DNA from: JACQRW01 sp964371935
Lineage (GTDB): Bacteria; Patescibacteriota; Minisyncoccia; Sungbacterales; HO2-52-23
Direction of reading: 5' to 3'
NCBI GenBank assembly: GCA_964371935.1
Contig: CAYJOT010000026.1
Coordinates: forward strand, 1 to 10,683
Length of the DNA: 10,683 bases
Positions 1-6,323 of this stretch are shown here, piece by piece. The notes beneath the pieces are model-generated. The model ran no database searches. It was not told the origin of the DNA and saw only the letters and a program-made list of their open reading frames with translations. The position numbers and the translations under genes were made by a program. Numbering within the stretch: the first letter of the stretch is position 1; every line of letters starts with the position of its first letter.

Positions 1-35
1 ATAAAAAGAAAAACTTTGTGCATCTTTACGGGCAT
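1..35 (-). CDS. Start of an unidentified gene, cut by the window edge
   Basis: An ATG on the minus strand at 35-33 opens a frame reading MPVKMHKVFLF before the window ends. Eleven residues are too few to name a product. The main support is a perfect TATAAT hexamer at 42-47, six bases before the ATG, the same spacing seen at other starts in this window. It lies downstream of the MFS gene in the same direction, with a 63-base gap. The call could be wrong if the frame closes soon after the edge. Confidence 0.35.
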   Translation of the reverse strand, partial: MPVKMHKVFLF

Positions 36-41
36 AAACGC

Positions 42-47
42 ATTATA
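42..47 (-). promoter_or_regulatory. -10 promoter element, probably leaderless start
   Basis: A perfect TATAAT on the minus strand ends six bases before an ATG at 35, so transcription would begin at or next to the start codon. No good -35 is visible at 16-18 bases (the hexamer at 65-70 reads TTCTTT), so the call rests on the -10 and the repeated spacing pattern. Confidence 0.4.
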
Positions 48-98
48 CTATAGGTATGGGGTCGAAAGAAAGAGTGGTTATGCACAGGGACGAGTTTT

Positions 99-770
99 TT
101 ACGGCCGTTTCTGCTCAATCATCATAGGGCCATCGGTCGCTCCCGTGCGCGGGGAAATATATGGGCGCAGAAACCAAAGAATAATAAACCCGATCAGCAT
201 GAGCGTACCGTTGATGAGAAACATAACGCGGATACCGGCAATACTTGCAAGCACTCCGGAAAAAATGCCGCCAAGCGCGGATCCGGCACCCACTGAAAAA
301 CTGGAAAATACCGACCACTCAAACCCGATATGCTCGCGATCCAGATGCCTGCTGAATATCGCAAAAAAAGGCGGGACAAACAATGCATCGCCCACCGCCA
401 TCAAAACCTGCAATGCATAGATGTGCCAGACCTGGCGGCTGAAATAAAAGAGAAAAGTTGCAAGCGTAAAAATACACGCGCCGGCAAGCATGGAATTGTG
501 GTCGTCCATCTCGCCGCTGATGCGGTCAAGCCGCCGCGCAATCGGTATCTGCAGGAGCGACTTGCATATCCAGTAGATCGCGACCGCAAAACCAACTACG
601 GTAACCGCGCTTCCGGTAATGTTGCCCAGGATAAAAACAGCAAAGAGCGGCGTGGTCAGTCCGGCCGCTGTGGTAAAAATAAACTGCGCGAAAATAATGA
701 TCAGAATGACATTGTTGACTTTGGGAAACCAAGGCCGAAATACGTTCGGAAACGAGAAGGTGATCTTCAT
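99..770 (-). CDS. Half-size MFS-type membrane transporter (six helices)
   Basis: This encodes an integral membrane protein of the major facilitator type; its substrate cannot be told. From the ATG at 770 it is 223 residues with about six hydrophobic segments. A basic loop after the second helix, ARRLDRISG, resembles the MFS motif A between TM2 and TM3. Usual MFS proteins have 12 helices and about 400 residues, so this is one half. It may be truncated, or a short form that pairs with itself. No hydrophobic continuation is seen downstream of its TAA. A TTG at 803 would extend it and overlap the endonuclease Q gene, but the ATG is preferred because TATACT lies seven bases upstream of it. It follows endonuclease Q by 25 bases and may have its own start site. 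Confidence 0.75.
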   Translation of the reverse strand: MKITFSFPNVFRPWFPKVNNVILIIIFAQFIFTTAAGLTTPLFAVFILGNITGSAVTVVGFAVAIYWICKSLLQIPIARRLDRISGEMDDHNSMLAGACIFTLATFLFYFSRQVWHIYALQVLMAVGDALFVPPFFAIFSRHLDREHIGFEWSVFSSFSVGAGSALGGIFSGVLASIAGIRVMFLINGTLMLIGFIILWFLRPYISPRTGATDGPMMIEQKRP

Positions 771-777
771 ACTGATC

Positions 778-783
778 AGTATA
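778..783 (-). promoter_or_regulatory. Possible -10 element for the MFS gene
   Basis: TATACT on the minus strand lies seven bases before the ATG at 770. No convincing -35 is visible upstream, since that region is the end of the endonuclease Q gene. It is listed because the spacing matches the other near-leaderless starts here. Confidence 0.3.
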
Positions 784-795
784 GCACAAATATGC

Positions 796-2031
796 TCAAT
801 CAAAAATTTTTACGGTGCCGTACTGGCCGTCATAGCCAGGCTCAATATGCAGCCGCCCTTCGCGCACAGCCATAATGCCCTCGGCAACTTCGGGGCGCAG
901 ACGGGATTCAAGATCGGCGCGGGACGCATCAAACAAAACCGTAAATTCGTTGCCAAACTCTTTCACTACGGAAAGATATTCGTCCTGCACGCCTTTGCCG
1001 GTTGCGGATCTGACTCCGCGCGCCTCGGCTATGATTTCGTCAAGCGGCACCATATTGAGATACGGAATGGCACCCGGCGGATAAAATCCCTCGGAGCGGT
1101 CGGCAAGCTCCGCCACCCTGTTGAGCACCCCAATAGTCACAGGTTTTCCACAGATTGGACACAGGTTATGCAGCTTTTTGGTTTCGTCCGGAGTGAGCCG
1201 GCTTTTGCAGGCGCGGTGACCGTCGTAGTGATACATGCCCTCTTCCGGAAAAAACTCTACGGTTGAGAGAAAGCGTTTGGGGTCTTTTGACCGAAATGCA
1301 TTCATAATGCCGTTGTATGAAAGTTCACCATTAAGAATATTTGCCTCGCGTCCGATGCGGCGCAGCGAGTGGCTGTCAGAGTTCGAGATAAGCGCAAACC
1401 TATCCAGCGTAGACAGCCGCCAGTTCATGGCAGGATCCGAGCTCAATCCCGTTTCCAAAGCGAAAATGTATTTAGTGTACTCTTCAAAACATTCTTCAAT
1501 AGTGTCAAACCCGGATTTCGATCCGAAGAGCGCAAACCACGGCGTCCAGATATGCGCCGGCACCAGCACGCATTGCGGATCCGCATCAAGCGCAATTTTT
1601 AGGAGATCTTTCGGATCAATGCCAAGAATCGGCCTGCCGTCCGATTTGATATTGCCGGCTACGTTCAGCACTGCATTTATTTTTTCCGCTGCCAAAATAG
1701 ACGGCGCAAAAAGCAGCGAGTGAATCCGCCGCACTTTGCCGCCTTTAGAATAAATACTGGAAACCTCAACTGTCAAAAGAAACCTTGTTTTTCCGCCGGA
1801 GGCGGATCCGCCTTTGGCGGAGAAATTTGATTTTAATACATACAATCCCCGCTCCGCCGGTTCTAATTTTTGTTTGATCTCTTTAAGCCACGCCGGATGC
1901 GTAAAATCTCCGGTGCCCATGACCGTAATCCCCTTTAGCCTTGCCCACACATCCAAATTTTCAAGCGTCATCGCTTTTGATACGGCGCGGCTGTACGGCG
2001 AGTGGATATGCAGGTCGGCGATGATTTTCAT
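796..2031 (-). CDS. Endonuclease Q family DNA-repair nuclease (PHP domain)
   Basis: EndoQ proteins are known from Archaea and some bacteria; they nick DNA 5' of deaminated bases such as uracil and hypoxanthine. This 411-residue protein has the family layout and about the usual length. The N-terminal PHP-type metal centre shows DLHIH (6-10), GDFTHP (41-46), TVEVS (87-91), H114, PAHIWTP (159-165) and NSDSH (217-221). A zinc-binding region follows: YHYDGHRAC near 267-275 and CPICGKPVTIGVLNRV from 291. The C-terminal region ends in EGRLHIEPGYDGQYG. The ATG at 2031 was chosen because homology starts there and longer frames run into the toxin gene. The gene starts seven bases after the AbiEii stop, so it looks co-transcribed with the toxin-antitoxin pair. 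Residues 71-80 are encoded exactly by an inserted 30-bp palindromic element, in a loop before the TRFLLTVEV strand. The metal ligands are intact, so it is probably functional. Confidence 0.9.
   Translation of the reverse strand: MKIIADLHIHSPYSRAVSKAMTLENLDVWARLKGITVMGTGDFTHPAWLKEIKQKLEPAERGLYVLKSNFSAKGGSASGGKTRFLLTVEVSSIYSKGGKVRRIHSLLFAPSILAAEKINAVLNVAGNIKSDGRPILGIDPKDLLKIALDADPQCVLVPAHIWTPWFALFGSKSGFDTIEECFEEYTKYIFALETGLSSDPAMNWRLSTLDRFALISNSDSHSLRRIGREANILNGELSYNGIMNAFRSKDPKRFLSTVEFFPEEGMYHYDGHRACKSRLTPDETKKLHNLCPICGKPVTIGVLNRVAELADRSEGFYPPGAIPYLNMVPLDEIIAEARGVRSATGKGVQDEYLSVVKEFGNEFTVLFDASRADLESRLRPEVAEGIMAVREGRLHIEPGYDGQYGTVKIFD
1792..1821. repeat. 30-bp double-hairpin palindromic element inside endonuclease Q
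   Basis: Two 15-bp hairpins of the form TCCGCC-n3-GGCGGA lie back to back and make a near-perfect 30-bp palindrome. The copy at 10640-10669 differs by one base. Here it occupies exactly ten codons of the endonuclease Q frame (S71 to G80, small and glycine-rich residues), so the reading frame is kept. The GC-rich hairpins stand out from the flanks. Confidence 0.85.
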
Positions 2032-2038
2032 GATACTA

Positions 2039-2812
2039 CTAAGTAATCCCCTCTTTGATCCTCCTTTGCTCATCTCGCAAAAACATGAGTGTCTCCTGTT
2101 TGAGAATTTTACGGATACGGGAAAATTTCTCATACGGCAGAAGCGTGTTGAGATCTTGATTGATAATCTCATCGGTAATGTGTCGCTCAATAAATGCGAT
2201 GATGCCGGCAAAAAATTCTTTGGTGTCTTTTTTTGTGCGCTCGCGAACAACCGCCTCATTATAGCGGTATCCTTTCAAGAAAAAATGGTGAATGTCGTAG
2301 ATGTCGCGGCCGGCAATCGCTTTGGTGCGCTCATAGCGGTCAATGAGCGCAACCAACTTATTCGCCATCATGGTCTCAACGGTCTGGCAAGTAATGATGC
2401 GGTCAATCTCGTGGAATCGTTTTGCCTCATAGGTGTTTGATTTGAGTGGTGGAACGGCAACATCAATTTTGATGGTATTACGGCCGCTCATACTTTCATT
2501 TTGATGGTGCGCCTCATATTTAAGAAAGTATTGCGGTACGACTTTACTCTGATCGCGTATGATGAGCCCGATCTCATCAAAGATGTGCTCCATGCGGGTG
2601 CGCGTCTCAACAAGATTGCTCCGCTCCCCCCGATAATCAAAATCAAGGTCAACAGAAAACCGATCAAGATAGCCGAGCATTGCCGCACACGTCCCGCCCT
2701 TAAAGGCAAGCGCATCGGCAAGAAACGCATTATCATAGACACCCGCAAGAACGCGGTACAGCCATGCTTTATACACGGCATCTTTCGGTTGTGGTAACAT
2801 CATGTCAGCCAT
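2039..2812 (-). CDS. AbiEii-type nucleotidyltransferase toxin (type IV TA)
   Basis: AbiEii/AbiGii proteins are nucleotidyltransferase-fold toxins paired with an AbiEi antitoxin; related enzymes add nucleotides to tRNA and block growth or phage production. This 257-residue protein carries the family motifs: FKGGT at 37-41, SVDLDFD at 53-59 with acidic D55 and D57, TIKIDV around 113-118 giving a third acid at D117, and ETMMANKLVAL followed by GRDIYDIHHF (168-177) near the C-terminal half. The start is the ATG at 2812, which overlaps the end of the antitoxin gene by eight bases; the ATGs at 2803 and 2800 are alternatives. No strong ribosome binding site is visible, fitting translational coupling. 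All key residues are present, so it appears intact. It is followed after seven bases by endonuclease Q. Confidence 0.88.
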   Translation of the reverse strand: MADMMLPQPKDAVYKAWLYRVLAGVYDNAFLADALAFKGGTCAAMLGYLDRFSVDLDFDYRGERSNLVETRTRMEHIFDEIGLIIRDQSKVVPQYFLKYEAHHQNESMSGRNTIKIDVAVPPLKSNTYEAKRFHEIDRIITCQTVETMMANKLVALIDRYERTKAIAGRDIYDIHHFFLKGYRYNEAVVRERTKKDTKEFFAGIIAFIERHITDEIINQDLNTLLPYEKFSRIRKILKQETLMFLRDEQRRIKEGIT

Positions 2813-3389
2813 AGCGTTTTGGAGTGAGCGGGTACCCGACCTTTTTTTGGAGTGCCCGCACCTTTTTCCAGTCCATAAGACGAGCAGCATCAACATACGC
2901 GTGAGGGTTGAAATAGAGCAGATCGGCCATAGCCCGCTCCCGGGTCGCTTTGCGTACGCCATTCGGACCCGTGATAATCCCGTTTGGCTGATGTAAGAAC
3001 TCATCGGAAAGTTTGCGCGAGTAATACGCAGCGCCCGCAACGGAAAAGCGTTTTGTCTTGCTGCTCACGAGCGTAATCGCCGGAAGCGACTGCTGTATTA
3101 TCCCCTCCTCGGCCAGAATGGTTTCCGTACTTACATACGCATAGCCGTGCAAAGCTTTTATGCCTAAAAGCGGCGGATCAATCTCGGTTGGCGGTTTGAT
3201 CGCATAGAATCCTTTGTAGATACGAAAAAGAAGCCCATGGTCCGCGTAGCGCTTGAGCGTGGTGTAGAGCGTATTCTTGTTGGTGATGTGCCACAAATTC
3301 GCAAGATCATCACTATGAAAAACAACCTCGCCAAGTTTGGCAAGTTCTGCAAAACGCTTCAGATACTGGATTTTAGCGTTTTTTGCCAT
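2805..3389 (-). CDS. AbiEi-family antitoxin with winged-helix domain
   Basis: This 194-residue protein is the partner of the AbiEii toxin. The N-terminal part (about 8-65) reads as a winged helix: repeated helices, then TLKRYADHGLLFRIYKGFYAI, typical of AbiEi-type transcriptional regulators. The rest (KALHGYAYVSTETIL, ATRERAMADLLYF) matches the C-terminal antitoxin region of that family. AbiEi antitoxins usually bind inverted repeats at their own promoter to repress the operon, and such a repeat lies directly upstream at 3391-3420. The ATG at 3389 is supported by AGGA five bases upstream (3395-3398) and by a promoter at 3413-3441. It begins an operon with the toxin and endonuclease Q. It ends in TGA inside the start of the toxin gene. 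Confidence 0.87.
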   Translation of the reverse strand: MAKNAKIQYLKRFAELAKLGEVVFHSDDLANLWHITNKNTLYTTLKRYADHGLLFRIYKGFYAIKPPTEIDPPLLGIKALHGYAYVSTETILAEEGIIQQSLPAITLVSSKTKRFSVAGAAYYSRKLSDEFLHQPNGIITGPNGVRKATRERAMADLLYFNPHAYVDAARLMDWKKVRALQKKVGYPLTPKRYG

Positions 3390-3390
3390 A

Positions 3391-3420
3391 ATTATCCTGT
3401 ACTTATATGTATAGGATAAT
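3391..3420. promoter_or_regulatory. Inverted-repeat operator for the AbiE operon
   Basis: Two 12-base arms (3391-3402 and 3409-3420) are inverted copies with one mismatch, separated by TTATAT. The repeat covers the -10 and the whole leader up to one base before the AbiEi start codon. A bound AbiEi dimer would block both the promoter and the ribosome binding site. That AbiEi is the protein that binds here is inferred from the family. Confidence 0.75.
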
Positions 3421-3441
3421 AAATCACATTATGCGTGTCAA
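3413..3441 (-). promoter_or_regulatory. Promoter of the AbiEi-AbiEii-EndoQ operon
   Basis: A perfect TTGACA (3436-3441) is followed after 17 bases by TATCCT (3413-3418), four of six matches to the -10 consensus. Transcription would start near 3405 and leave a leader of about 16 bases with AGGA before the ATG. The -10 lies inside the operator repeat. Confidence 0.72.
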
Positions 3442-3470
3442 TAGCTCTATAAAGATCACCCACGCAACCG

Positions 3471-3503
3471 AATAACAAAAACTCCTGCGGTCAGGGCAGG
3501 AGT
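3471..3503 (-). terminator. Rho-independent terminator after the prepilin gene
   Basis: On the minus strand ACTCCTGC pairs with GCAGGAGT across a seven-base loop, followed at once by TTTTTGTTATT. It lies 35 bases past the prepilin stop and just before the AbiE promoter, so it separates the two operons. Confidence 0.8.
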
Positions 3504-3538
3504 CGGGGTGTGCTATCGGGAACAGTATTAAAAATTTT

Positions 3539-4081
3539 TTATGACATACAGTCCCGTACCCCACAGACAATTTGCACCGCTGAACCAAATATATGTTTTT
3601 GTCGAGCAGGTAAGGGCAGGGGTACTTCTAGTCCGGTCATAAACCAATATTGCTGGCTGGTGCCAGAACCGGCGCACGAACTATTTCCACCAAGGCAATA
3701 GTGATACGGCCAGAAACCAGTAGCATAAGGTTGAGGATTGTGCGGCATGGACGGCAAGAATGGCGCAAGTCCGGGTATCCAATTTTCAATCGGCGTTACG
3801 CCGTTGTTGTTTCTTGTGTCCCGGCACCATCCGTCACCATGCTCGTTTACGCCAGAGTTGCAGACGCCGCTCGTAGGCCCCGGATAAATGCCATTGCTGT
3901 CATAATAAAATTCCACTGCCGTCCGAAGCTGCCCAAAATCCGCAATTCTTCTGGCATCCCGTGCTTTCGCGCGAGCCGAATTCAAGGAGGCAAACACAAT
4001 GCTTGCAAGCAGTGAAATAATTGAGATGACTACGAGCAGTTCAATGAGGGTAAAGCCCTGTTTGCGGTCTGATTGACGCAT
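3539..4081 (-). CDS. Type IV pilin-like prepilin (GspG/PilA type)
   Basis: This 180-residue protein begins with a class III signal peptide: a short basic leader, then KQGFTLIELLVVISIISLLA. Cleavage is expected after G9, leaving F10 as the first mature residue with glutamate at mature position 5, as in pilins and type II pseudopilins. A hydrophobic helix (10-32) and an amphipathic stretch with ARAKARDARR follow, then FGQLRTAVEFYYDSNGIYP, the usual GspG-like pattern. The C-terminal half has six cysteines (74, 86, 129, 136, 173, 178) that could form disulphides outside the cell. It would be processed by a prepilin peptidase not in this window. It is last in its transcription unit, 18 bases after the one-TM protein gene and just before the terminator. 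Whether it is a pilus subunit or a minor pilin cannot be told. Confidence 0.88.
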   Translation of the reverse strand: MRQSDRKQGFTLIELLVVISIISLLASIVFASLNSARAKARDARRIADFGQLRTAVEFYYDSNGIYPGPTSGVCNSGVNEHGDGWCRDTRNNNGVTPIENWIPGLAPFLPSMPHNPQPYATGFWPYHYCLGGNSSCAGSGTSQQYWFMTGLEVPLPLPARQKHIFGSAVQIVCGVRDCMS

Positions 4082-4099
4082 ATCGTAAAGTTTTAATCC

Positions 4100-4396
4100 T
4101 TAATTCTGCGGCTGCTGTCTCAATGCGGGAGGCAGATGAAGGGGATCGGTGGAGTAGAGCGGTTTGGCGCCTGTGAAGAAACCGGATGCCCCGAGAAATA
4201 CAAGTATGGCTGCAAGCATAACTACCCCGGCTGCCGCGAGCAGCACATAACTTGCCTGTCTGATATTCTGAATCTTCCCGTTGGACAGCCGCATGACCAG
4301 ACGGATGAAAAAACCATACTCGTCAGTCGGCCGCCTTTGCGGAGCCGCCTGAACCACCCGCGGATTTTGTTTTTCGTATTGTTCAAGTAGGTCCAT
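4100..4396 (-). CDS. Small single-pass membrane protein, function unknown
   Basis: I do not recognise a named family. The 98-residue product has a polar, basic N-terminal half, one clear transmembrane helix around 48-70 (SYVLLAAAGVVMLAAILVFL) and a short proline-rich tail. The basic side before the helix predicts an inside N-terminus and outside C-terminus. It lies 12 bases after the permease gene and 18 bases before the prepilin, so it is almost certainly co-transcribed with both. Its position suggests a pilus- or envelope-associated role, but that is only context. Confidence 0.7.
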   Translation of the reverse strand: MDLLEQYEKQNPRVVQAAPQRRPTDEYGFFIRLVMRLSNGKIQNIRQASYVLLAAAGVVMLAAILVFLGASGFFTGAKPLYSTDPLHLPPALRQQPQN

Positions 4397-4408
4397 ATCT
4401 TGATGTCA

Positions 4409-5542
4409 TTATACCCTGCCATTCACAAACCGCAAGAGCTCGGCAGCTACGCCGACAATAATGACCGCGAGAATGGCATAGCTTATGAGGGCCGCGACCG
4501 GGCTGTGATTACGCTGTTTTTGCCGGACTTTCCTGCCCATAAGAATAAAGAGCACGCCATCAACGCCGAACGCGACGACGCCGACTATGCTGATGATCGC
4601 GATAAAATTTTTAAAGCCCGCAAGATAAAGCGCGGCTGGAGCCGCAGACGCGACAAGCCATGCAGCGCGCCGCGGCATGGCAAGATCAAGCGAAAGCAGG
4701 GCCTGAAAATTTGCCGAGAGCGCGATATACGAAGTCAGCACCGCGAGAAATCCTGCCGCGCTTGCCCACAGTGCGATATTGCCGCCAAGCGCCTGCTGCA
4801 GACCCGCAATTGCCTCCACGCTTGTTCCCTGCCCGCTCACCCCAACCACCGCAAACGCAAACAAAAAATATAATACTGCGGGAATAAGCGATCCGGCAAT
4901 GATCGCAATTCGAACACGTGTTTTATCGCGACCAAGAATGGTGATGAGATCGGGAATGACGCTTGCGCCGGTAAGCGCAAACAGCAGCACGCCGTAGGGA
5001 ATAAATATATCAGCCCCACGCATACCGACAAGATTTGGCAGGGAAACTTTTGGCAGCAAGAACAGCGAGATGCCGGCGATACACAGAATCTCAAAAACCG
5101 TTAGCACGCCGTTGATCGCGGATTCTTTCTTGAGCGGGAAAAACGTGATCAGGCCGACGACGCACACGAGCCCGGCGACAAAAAAATAAAGAGGCGCCTC
5201 CGACGTGGCGCGCGCGGCAATGGTCTGTAAAAAAATTGCGCCCACGATCAGATAGGCGAGCAGGGTTCCGGCCGTGCCAAAAAGCGTGGACACCCATGAT
5301 ATTTTGGCGGCCGTGCGCCCAAGGTATGCGCGGATATACCCGGGCATGCGGTGAAACTCCGGAGTGGCAAGCACGATTTCGCCATAGAGCAGGTGCAGTG
5401 CTGCGACAACGCATGAGAGAATAACAAGTTCCGCAACCCCTGGCCAGAATCCGGACTGGACAAACGAAAAAGGGATGGCAAACATCCCCACGCCGATAAT
5501 CATACCGGACAGGAGCAGCACTGCTTGAAGCAATCGGAGCAT
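4409..5542 (-). CDS. Amino-acid permease, APC superfamily (aromatic amino acid/AAAP-like)
   Basis: The 377-residue product is a polytopic membrane protein with about eleven hydrophobic helices, the fold and length of the hydroxy/aromatic amino-acid or AAAP permease branch. The first helix carries the unwound, glycine-rich substrate motif SGMIIGVGMFAIPFSFVQSG (about 12-31), followed by the second helix and a conserved short helix region (MPGYIRAYLGR). Later segments include GVLLFALTGASVIPDLI. Uptake of an amino acid with a cation is the family role; the substrate is not identifiable, but importing amino acids would suit a small-genome organism with few biosynthetic pathways. The start codon lies two bases after the stop of the SLOG gene, with GGAAG seven bases upstream (5550-5554) inside that gene, so the two are translationally coupled. 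Confidence 0.82.
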   Translation of the reverse strand: MLRLLQAVLLLSGMIIGVGMFAIPFSFVQSGFWPGVAELVILSCVVAALHLLYGEIVLATPEFHRMPGYIRAYLGRTAAKISWVSTLFGTAGTLLAYLIVGAIFLQTIAARATSEAPLYFFVAGLVCVVGLITFFPLKKESAINGVLTVFEILCIAGISLFLLPKVSLPNLVGMRGADIFIPYGVLLFALTGASVIPDLITILGRDKTRVRIAIIAGSLIPAVLYFLFAFAVVGVSGQGTSVEAIAGLQQALGGNIALWASAAGFLAVLTSYIALSANFQALLSLDLAMPRRAAWLVASAAPAALYLAGFKNFIAIISIVGVVAFGVDGVLFILMGRKVRQKQRNHSPVAALISYAILAVIIVGVAAELLRFVNGRV

Positions 5543-5544
5543 AG

Positions 5545-6135
5545 TTATTCTTCCACTACCTTTTCCCGTTTGACCAACCCCATGATTTTTTTGACGAGCG
5601 TTTGCGGATCAGAATCAAATACCACCTTGCCCGAGCCACGATGCGCGCGTTTGATCAAATCCTGGATATCATCGGCAACGCCTCCGGTACCGGTCAATAT
5701 GCCGATGGGTTTATCGTCTTCGAACGCAATGGTAAATTCGTTGAGCGTTCCCATGCGACCGCATACGATCAACACAGCGTCGGCAGAACGCGTAAGCAGA
5801 AGGTTGCGTCCGGCATATCCAAAGCCGGTATAAATGATGATATCGTGATGATCAAGCGGCAGCTTGTATTTTTTCACGTGCTCAAGCTCGGATGACGCGG
5901 GTGAAAGCCCGATCACGAACCCGCCGGCATCTTTGGCGCCAATGGCGCCCCAATACGGCGCTCCGGTCGTGGCTCCGGTTACCAGCACCGCGCCTTGTTG
6001 AATGATCTCCTGTCCAAGCGCCCTTGCTTTTTCCAACGTATCCGGCGCGCAATGGCTCGTTTCGGCCGCACCCGAGATGCAGAGTTTATATTTGAGATGC
6101 ATATGTGGATCGGGTTTTTTCACTTTGTGCGTCAT
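5545..6135 (-). CDS. SLOG/LOG-family nucleotide-binding protein
   Basis: The 196-residue product is a Rossmann-like protein of the SLOG superfamily, near the LOG/TIGR00725 type proteins often labelled lysine-decarboxylase-like. Visible motifs are ISGAAE (20-25), VTGATTGAPYWGA (52-64), and GFGYAGRNLLLTRSADAV leading into GRMGTLNEF (126-134), which corresponds to the GGxGTxxE catalytic or ligand-binding signature of LOG phosphoribohydrolases. Here the second glycine is arginine, so hydrolase activity is uncertain; the protein may instead bind a nucleotide signal, a role proposed for many SLOG proteins. The start could be the ATG at 6135 or the one at 6102. It begins three bases after the HepT remnant stop and is coupled to the permease after it. 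Confidence 0.8.
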   Translation of the reverse strand: MTHKVKKPDPHMHLKYKLCISGAAETSHCAPDTLEKARALGQEIIQQGAVLVTGATTGAPYWGAIGAKDAGGFVIGLSPASSELEHVKKYKLPLDHHDIIIYTGFGYAGRNLLLTRSADAVLIVCGRMGTLNEFTIAFEDDKPIGILTGTGGVADDIQDLIKRAHRGSGKVVFDSDPQTLVKKIMGLVKREKVVEE

Positions 6136-6138
6136 GGT

Positions 6139-6323
6139 TCAAATATTATGTACGTATTTTATCATATATCCGCAGTAACGCGTAAACTGAATAAGCGCTT
6201 CATCTGCGGTTTCATACACTTTGTTTCGTTCAAGGTCATTGTACTCGTGTACTACCCGATTGCGAAAACCCGCGCTCTTTGAAATTTCATCTGCAAAGTC
6301 AGTATGCATTCAGGGTCAACCAT
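6139..6323 (-). pseudogene. HepT-type HEPN toxin remnant, N-terminal half deleted
   Basis: A 56-codon frame at 6309-6139 carries the C-terminal half of a HEPN toxin. GFRNRVVHEY contains the complete Rx4HxY motif (R16, H21, Y23), and the rest (VYETADEALIQFTRYCGYMI) is the usual final helix. HepT proteins are about 110-140 residues, and their first helices are absent. In another frame, an ATG at 6323 overlaps the nucleotidyltransferase stop by eight bases and reads MVDPECI, which looks like an original HepT start; it closes after 23 codons. The simplest reading is an internal deletion, not a multiple of three, that joined the old start to the C-terminal half. A short protein could still be made from the ATG at 6309. 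The partner nucleotidyltransferase gene lies directly upstream. Confidence 0.72.

Noticed and set aside
771..803. A TTG start at 803 that would lengthen the MFS protein by 11 residues.
   Set aside because: It would overlap the endonuclease Q stop and uses a weaker codon, while the ATG at 770 has a -10-like hexamer at suitable distance.
330..1266. Long plus-strand open frames opposite the MFS and endonuclease Q genes.
   Set aside because: They lie antisense to strongly recognised proteins, are rich in Arg, Lys and Cys, and show no family motif. They are shadows of the minus-strand genes.
2032..2259. An N-terminal extension of endonuclease Q of 76 residues.
   Set aside because: The extension lies inside the AbiEii toxin gene and has no family similarity; the conserved protein begins at MKIIADLHIH.
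4321..4350. A GC-rich stretch in the one-TM protein gene (CCGCCTTTGCGGAGCCGCC) that resembles the 30-bp palindromic element.
   Set aside because: The spacing and one G are missing, and the second hairpin cannot form. It encodes an ordinary part of the protein, so similarity to the element may be chance.
6136..6175. A separate promoter for the SLOG gene in the AT-rich stretch before its ATG.
   Set aside because: TAATAT and TATGAT-like hexamers occur, but none has a credible -35 at 16-18 bases, and the stretch codes for the HepT remnant. The gene may simply be read through from the MntA promoter.
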